From contig NC_073692.1 of assembly GCF_029784155.1 (NCBI RefSeq), positions 321,901,906 through 321,965,905 of the forward strand: 64,000 nucleotides of DNA, given 5' to 3'. The position numbers and the translations under genes were made by a program. Source of the stretch: Uranotaenia lowii (taxonomy: Eukaryota > Arthropoda > Insecta > Diptera > Culicidae). A model generated the notes under the pieces. That model saw nothing but the letters and a program-made list of their open reading frames with translations, was not told the DNA's origin and searched no databases. Positions 58,380 to 64,000 of the stretch are shown piece by piece; within the stretch, counting starts at the first letter, position 1, and each line of letters starts with the position of its first letter.

Positions 58380-59925
58380 TCTGTTTATAAAGTTAGATAC
58401 AGGTTATTGATAATTTTAATTTTGTTTATGAATATTTTATACTGATTTAGAATCATTATTCTCAATTCTGATTCTGATGTAGAATCCTAAATTTAAATTC
58501 TGATTCTGAGCCTAAATTTCGGTTTTGAAGTGTAAGTCAATTTTTGTTTAATTTAGTACCAATCAGATTTAGCAGAACTAAAACTAAATTTAGAATAAAA
58601 AAATAAAACTCTAAACTAATCCTATCAAAATTCTGTTCCCATGAGAAATCGTGACCGAACGTGATTTTCCCGTAGCTGTCAGTAATGTCTTCATTCTCAA
58701 CATAACGGTTGTTTTCATGTTAGCTCAGCCTGCAGTATAGCGAGAAAATTGCACCGGTACGGTGTTATGCTGGTTGACTTCATTGCTACATTATTAACGA
58801 TGCTACCCAAGTCACGAAAAACCGCGACAAATCGTAAGAATCCGATCAAACTAACAACGAATCGAACGCTAGAATCATTTTTGAGAAGGGTGTTTCAACA
58901 ATAGACAGAGTTTATAAGAATGCTAGTTTTTTTCCCTTTGGCGGACTACTACGCTGGATTTTTAAATATCTTTTTCAAATATTTCGCCCTAAAACTTCAA
59001 ACCCAGAACTCAGAACCCAAGAAGACAGTGCTGCTGTCTTGTTTTTTTTTCGATTCATTCATAAAAGGGTTCTTCACCGAGGCAGCAAACAAACAACACG
59101 ACTTTCCTGGTAGGTTATGTCATTTTTCTTTATTTTTTCTCACCACTATTCCATTTCAGAGTGTCTTATTTGTTTCAAGACTTTAGGCTGCTCATAAATT
59201 CCGAAGCCTCCAGCCAGGCACTTTCGCTCCCGGCCAGCTAGAGCTTGTACAATTCCCTACATAAGCCCTACAATGTTGCTCTAGGATGGCCAAATCGTAA
59301 TGGATGCAATTGCAAATACATGTACCGATTTTTGTTTTTTTTGTTTCGGTTCCATTCGGTAAAATGTATGTTTGCAATCATGTACCTTCTCTCACAACAA
59401 TTCCCGATCTTCAATACGAATTATTCTTTAGCAGGCAAATTGAGTTGCTGCAATAATGATGAAGCGAAATGCTAAACAAATACACGATCTCCTAGGGCCG
59501 GCACACTTTATCTACGAGTTGCTGTTTGCATTTATTGGTCGATTGTGTTGAGAGAATTGTACGTACACTGCTGCTGAATATGGAAGAACAACTTTTTAGC
59601 GATGGCGTGTCGGCATGAAGGATGGATTCATATTTTGAAAGTTCAAATATCTTTCCAAAGTGGGTTTGCGTTTGGGATAGTTTGTAAAGTAAAGAAGGTA
59701 AAGTGTTGTAAAAAGGTAAAGTGTTGTATAAAAAAAGTTTATTTGTTCTTCTAACCAATTGTTTTACAAAAGAAAGTTAACTAGATGGTTTAACAATCGA
59801 GAAAACCGTGACGTTATTTTTGGGATATTTAATATCCCAAATTGAATATCATTCTATTTTTTTAAGAAATTCAAAACATCTGAGAGCATTATCTGAAATT
59901 CAATCACAACTAATGATAATCAGTG
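58380..59925. other. Unique-looking spacer
   Basis: 58.45-58.52 kb has an irregular GATTCTGA-like patch; 58.6-59.5 kb is of higher complexity. Frames of up to 88 codons have no recognisable content. No exon can be supported. Confidence 0.5.
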
Positions 59926-60050
59926 GGTGGTCATTTAGCCTAATGGCGAACGTCTTTCGCTTATAAGCCAGAGGTCCTGGAAGCGAATCCAGCCATTCTA
60001 AAATGTAGGTTAAGGAAATTTTGTTAGTTTTTGGACATAAAAATTAACAC
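59926..60050 (+). mobile_element. tRNA-derived relic, family D
   Basis: The A-box-like TTTAGCCTAATGGCGAACG, an anticodon-like loop CTTATAA and a decayed B box (GGAAGCGAATCC) follow tRNA order and spacing over ~70 bp. Acceptor pairing is poor, so it is a pseudo-tRNA or SINE head. Confidence 0.5.
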
Positions 60051-60148
60051 TTATACCACGAAATGTATCAATGTAACAAAAATTGTAAACTATACTGAGT
60101 ATAAAAAAATGCAAAATATTTCTACGGAGTATAAACAGATTGTAAACT

Positions 60149-60335
60149 CTACGGAGCTCAGTTGGCAAGTCAGTTGCTTTCTAAGCCGATGTCCGTGAGT
60201 TCGAGCCCAAGAGTAAACATCGATCACAGTTGTACCGGATCAGTTATTCAATGACTGTCCGCCAACTGCATCGTTGATATAAGTCGCGAATGACATAAAA
60301 ATGTAAAAACGACTATAATCGTAACAAAAAAAGAT
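60149..60335 (+). mobile_element. tRNA-derived SINE, family E
   Basis: The head GGAGCTCAGTTGGCAAGTC and GTGAGTTCGAGCCCAAG carry clear pol III A and B boxes. The body (GAGTAAACATCGATCACAG onward) ends in an A-rich tail near 60335. TCTACGGAG occurs both at the start and 28 bp upstream. Confidence 0.75.
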
Positions 60336-60599
60336 ACGCTAGTCATATAGTCTCATTAACTGGACCATAATAGGAGCTAGTCAATAAAATAGCATTGGCA
60401 AGAAAATAGAAGAAGATGATGATAATCAAAGCTGCGAATGACCAATGTCAGACATCCAATGCCCGTCGATTTTGATAGTGCCTTGAATGCGATACTAAAT
60501 TGTGGTCAGCGACATAAGCTTACATTGTCATGACCAAGTTTAGAGATCAACATCATGATTATTACGAGATTTTTTGTCACAGTCAAGGATTTCATTTGG

Positions 60600-60975
60600 T
60601 CCGGTATCCACTGATAACCCGCAGGTTTATCAGCCGACATGTCGACATGACTCGTGAAGCTGTCGTCGATCATCACCTCTAGGTGTATAATTGCGCGTTT
60701 GAAAACGATAATACACGGCTAAACTGCAATGATACCTGTTTGGGATGAGCTCAGGTTGGTGATCAGCATCATCTCGGTTTTGTGGTGGGCTAGACGCAGG
60801 CATCCTTGGAATGCATCCAGCTTTCTACTGCTTGGATAGCTACTGTGGCAAATAGCTGTACCTTCGAGGATCCTCTCGCCAGGAGGACTAGATCATCCGC
60901 AAATCCTACGAGTTCAGCTCCCGATGGGAGGCTAATTCGTAGGAGCTAATCGTACGTAATGTTCTACAGGACCGG
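60600..60975 (-). pseudogene. R1-type non-LTR reverse transcriptase remnant
   Basis: On the minus strand one frame gives LPSGAELVGFADDLVLLARG, with the catalytic FADDL at 60889-60903. After a frameshift the next gives LRLAHHKTEMMLITNL and VMIDDSFTSHVD. This order (FADDL, HHKTE, GVMIDD..HVD) is typical of R1-clade LINE reverse transcriptases. Stops and at least one frameshift kill it, and everything upstream of the GPVL block is lost at the junction with the (GTATA)n array. It is a different lineage from the element at 18-22 kb. Confidence 0.82.
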
Positions 60976-61161
60976 GTATAGTATAGTATAGTATAGTATA
61001 GTATAGTATAGTATAGTATAGTATAGTATAGTATAGTATAGTATAGTATAGTATAGTATAGTATAGTATAGTCTAGTATAGTATAGTATAGTATAGTATA
61101 GTATAGTATAGTATAGTATAGTATAGTAAAGTATAACATAGTTATAGTATAGTAAAGTGTA
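60976..61161. repeat. (GTATA)n microsatellite, about 35 units
   Basis: An almost pure 5-bp repeat with a few substitutions near 61072 and beyond 61127. It begins exactly where the reverse-transcriptase remnant breaks off. The 98-codon minus-strand frame across it (YYTIL repeats) is a translation artefact of a 15-base cycle. Confidence 0.95.
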
Positions 61162-63404
61162 GCACCCCGAATATTTAGTTGGATTTTAATATTACTCAGC
61201 ACACCAGATCAAATCAAGTGCGTAGGTAATCCAAGTATCAAGTACACTTGTTGGCAGCTAACAACCGCTGAAAGTAATACCCATTTACTTATTGATGGTG
61301 CAGGAAAGTACCAGCTCCATTCCACAAACGCAGCAGCAATGGCGTTGGGCTAATCCCGCTGATCCAGCTGCCATTGATACCATCTTCTCGCAGCAGTAGC
61401 AGCATGGTTTTGGTTCACGGTAAACGAGTTTATTATTAGACCTGTCATCCACGCCGAGCGGGAGAGCTCAACGATAAAATATCATCCTGCTGTGCCTTTT
61501 CCAACTGTCCAGTTTGTCTGGTGAAGTGGTTCCATAGTGCTGTATGCATGCCGGGAGAAGCGGAAAGTAATTGGAACTAATAATTGCATTTTATGCCGTT
61601 GCACCGCCGCCGACCAGTCGGAGCCGTACAGCGTTTCTGGTCCAATCAGATTGTCACTATCCGCGTTCGGTCAAATGTTATGAGAACTCGGTGACGGTAA
61701 TCTGATAGATGCCCGGGCAGTAATCTGTCACAACTGGACGCGATGCGTATCACTAATGTGCACCGTAAATACTAATAAGGAACTGCTGAGCTGCGAGAGA
61801 TCTGTTAACGCCCCATGAACGTCAGAGTCAGCGCACAATAGTGTTGTGAGTTTTACGCTAGATTGGATAATACACTAAATTATACGGTTGAGTTAGGTTT
61901 TCATACATCCCTTGGAGGGATATAAAAAAAAGTGAAGAATTTGAAAAAGAAGTTAAAGGTGTTAAATTGTTCAATGATTCAATAAGCTTCAATCTATCAC
62001 TACCAAAACGGTCAAGAAATAGTGTTACTGTAATAAACTGTCAGTTTTGCAGTTTGCACCATTATGGCTTAGAAACCTGTTCAGCCACAATATCGAAAGC
62101 GATACTTTTATGGCGCTTCCAATACAAAAATAAACCACAATCACCGGTTGTAATGGTTGCGGTTAAACACGATTTAGTACATACTAATTGACATCAATTA
62201 GGGCTCCTCGCATCTGGCTGTCATTTGAAACCTTTACCGGCAACAACGGTTTGCCAGGCCAATGTTCGCTTATGCCAGTAGGTACATAGGAATTGATCTC
62301 GGTACCTACGATGATAATCGACCGTAGACCTTTCTCTCAAAGGAGAGCGAAAAAAAAGGGAAAACGAAAACCTCATCAATAGGCAGCAATCGCTCCCAAA
62401 TCAATGGAAGATAATTTAGCGTCAAATTATACACCTCAATGGACTAATTGAGTCGCTCGAGGCGCTAGTTTGTACACTTGCAGTCTTACAGGTGCGTTCA
62501 GTTACTTATAGGCTGGAAGTCTCGCGAAAAGTACTGCTTCGGTCCACACCGGCTCTAAATGTACTACAATTAACTGTTGGCGACTCTAAACTGAACGATT
62601 TATCAATTGCTGTGCGAGGGAGTGTAGGATGTACGTTCGTGATTGAATGAAAGCCAAACTAGCAGCTATGTTGTACATTGGAAGAGTGTTGCACACACTC
62701 GGCGCTCACTGACTGGTCACTTGCGGACCTAATTGTGAGCAATTGCGCAATTACTTAACGATCCGCCTGCAGGAACCGTTTCTGGGTATCCTTCAATCGT
62801 TGTTTATGCAGCGGGGATTGGAATACAGTCGATTAGCGGAGTTCCTCGCAGCAGTTTTCTTTAATCCCTTATTTCGCATATAGAAGGTGATCAGAAATGA
62901 TATCTTGCTCTGAGTTTGTTTATAAAACATGAAATTTGTATGCTTCATAAACATTTTTAATCTAAGTTGAAACTTCGGAGAGGTCTGCACACTGACTACT
63001 GAATACTAAATCTTTACTTTTAAAATAAGACAACGACAGTAACGTAATAAATCCAGTGCCAAACTCGCAAAATGTACCCGTTTATAGCCTCTAAAACATG
63101 TAGATAGGTTCTTAACTTTAAAAGCTTTTACAAGTTTATATAACTGAAACGCTTATTTTGAGAACACAATTTCATATCGCTGGTTCAGAGAAGTAATCGA
63201 ATTACATATCAATCTTCTTATATTTCATCAAAATCAAGCAAGGAATAAAACAGAATACTAAACTAATCACTAATCACTAATCGTACTTCCACAGCCAGAA
63301 CTTATGTCCGATCCCGGAGAATAAGAAAATATTTTTATTATTCTTTTTGTCTTTGCTCATATTTTCTATTATGTTAACATAAATACATTAAAATAATAGA
63401 ACGC
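61162..63404. other. Higher-complexity DNA, probably host
   Basis: 61.2-62.8 kb is among the GC-richer, repeat-free parts of the window, with (CAG)-rich words such as CAGCAGTAGCAGCATGG and many palindromic 6-mers. It looks like unique regulatory or untranslated DNA, but no promoter, exon or motif cluster can be named with confidence. Confidence 0.45.
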
Positions 63405-63800
63405 ATGAAATGGCCGGGCCCACTGTGGAGCAGAGAACGCAGAGACATCTGGAACACAGGAACAGAAAGAAACGTGGACCACCAGTACCATACGTTTCAA
63501 ATGGGCAATATCGTTGGAAGCATGCTAAGAAAAATGCTCCTTGATGAAGTAACCATGCGTAATGTGATGGAACTCCGCCAATCACTAGGACCATTCTAGA
63601 AGGGCTGGAAATGATTTATTTTGTACACAGAAATACTAAATTTTAGATTAAAAGCATTTTGAAGAATTTAATGATAAAAATAATAGGATTCTTAAGTTTA
63701 AATTTTTATTCTCATTGTTGAGGATTTCAGTGTACAATCATTTCTGGTCATCGACCAAGGATAAAGCGCCTTTACTCGCTCTTGAAAATAAAAAAGAGAA
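63405..63800. repeat. Dispersed repeat, copy 2
   Basis: Matches 33084-33470 in the same orientation (GGCCGGGCCCACT, TGGAACACAGG, GAAACGTGGACCA, GCTCCTTGATGA, CATTTCTGGTC, CTCGCTCTTGAAAA). A 64-codon frame (63405-63599) is open across the first half and stops at TAG; it may be the tail of a retroelement gene, but I recognise no domain. Confidence 0.75.
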
Positions 63801-64000
63801 ACGGAAAATATCAGTAGATCATGAAACCTTTCGAGGTCTGTTCAGAGCTCGAAAGGCTTTTTCATAAAATTCATTTCCCCTTTACATTTATTCTGCATGA
63901 AAATTGCAAAAAAAATAGAAAAAAAAAATTCAGAAAATATACTTGTGAGCTAAATTTCAAAATCACACACACATCTTACCTATAGGCCGATATCCGAATT
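63801..64000. other. AT-rich end of window
   Basis: No feature is seen in the last 200 bp apart from A-rich runs. Confidence 0.6.

Noticed and set aside
60906..61202. 98-codon frame with YYTIL repeats
   Set aside because: Translation of the (GTATA)n microsatellite; any 5-bp repeat without stops gives such a frame.

Overview
The window looks like intergenic or intronic DNA from an insect, most likely a mosquito. It is AT-rich, long open reading frames are almost absent, and old transposons are everywhere. Two lines point to mosquitoes: transposase remnants with the D37E signature (the ITmD37E group, first described in mosquitoes) and several tRNA-derived SINEs. The mosquito call is an inference from element types, not from a host gene I could name.

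Layout. 1-3200: AT-rich single-copy-looking DNA with one strong hairpin (2431-2499). 3262-3760: a tandem array of a degenerate 7-bp unit. 3760-5560: higher-complexity DNA ending in a possible first exon of a host gene (start 5392, splice donor 5463). 5560-8630: a 3-kb 7-bp satellite with a higher-order period near 305 bp, starting about 100 bp after that donor. 8630-17900: AT-rich DNA with a tRNA-like relic and a lone MITE end. 18045-22160: a nearly full-length non-LTR retrotransposon whose ORF2 is open for 997 codons but whose ORF1 is frameshifted. 22400-25411: a C/G homopolymer hairpin, a SINE, a 143-bp tandem array and a Tc1-type element with IR/DR ends. 25412-38200: mostly AT-rich DNA holding two palindromic elements, a 1.65-kb segment bounded by a 24-bp direct repeat, and two tRNA-derived relics. 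38205-48950: a dense transposon nest. It contains a TA-flanked repeat-rich element, a hAT-like element, a long foldback with ~710-bp arms, a complete but dead ITmD37E element, a small palindromic MITE, a second ITmD37E fragment framed by an 81-bp repeat, and a solo LTR split by a small D39D-type element. 48955-53580: AT-rich DNA with a TTA-flanked MITE and an 18-bp inverted-repeat pair. 53585-55200: a SINE, then a 119-bp satellite with a palindromic core. 56401-58378: a non-autonomous Helitron with a SINE inside. 59926-61161: two SINE-like relics, an R1-type reverse-transcriptase remnant and a (GTATA)n microsatellite at its broken edge. 61165-64000: higher-complexity, probably host, DNA and a second copy of a dispersed repeat also present at 33.1 kb.

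How the parts work together. No host pathway is visible. The only long intact coding sequence is the retrotransposon ORF2 (endonuclease plus reverse transcriptase), which follows ORF1 through a stop/start overlap. The DNA transposons are all non-autonomous or broken and would need enzymes from elsewhere. The feature most likely to have a function of its own is the 41.7-43.3 kb foldback: if transcribed it would give one of the longest dsRNA hairpins one could expect, a good substrate for the siRNA pathway. The 7-bp satellites and the 119-bp palindromic satellite are the other structures not explained by known element types. All boundaries were read by eye; no database search was possible.
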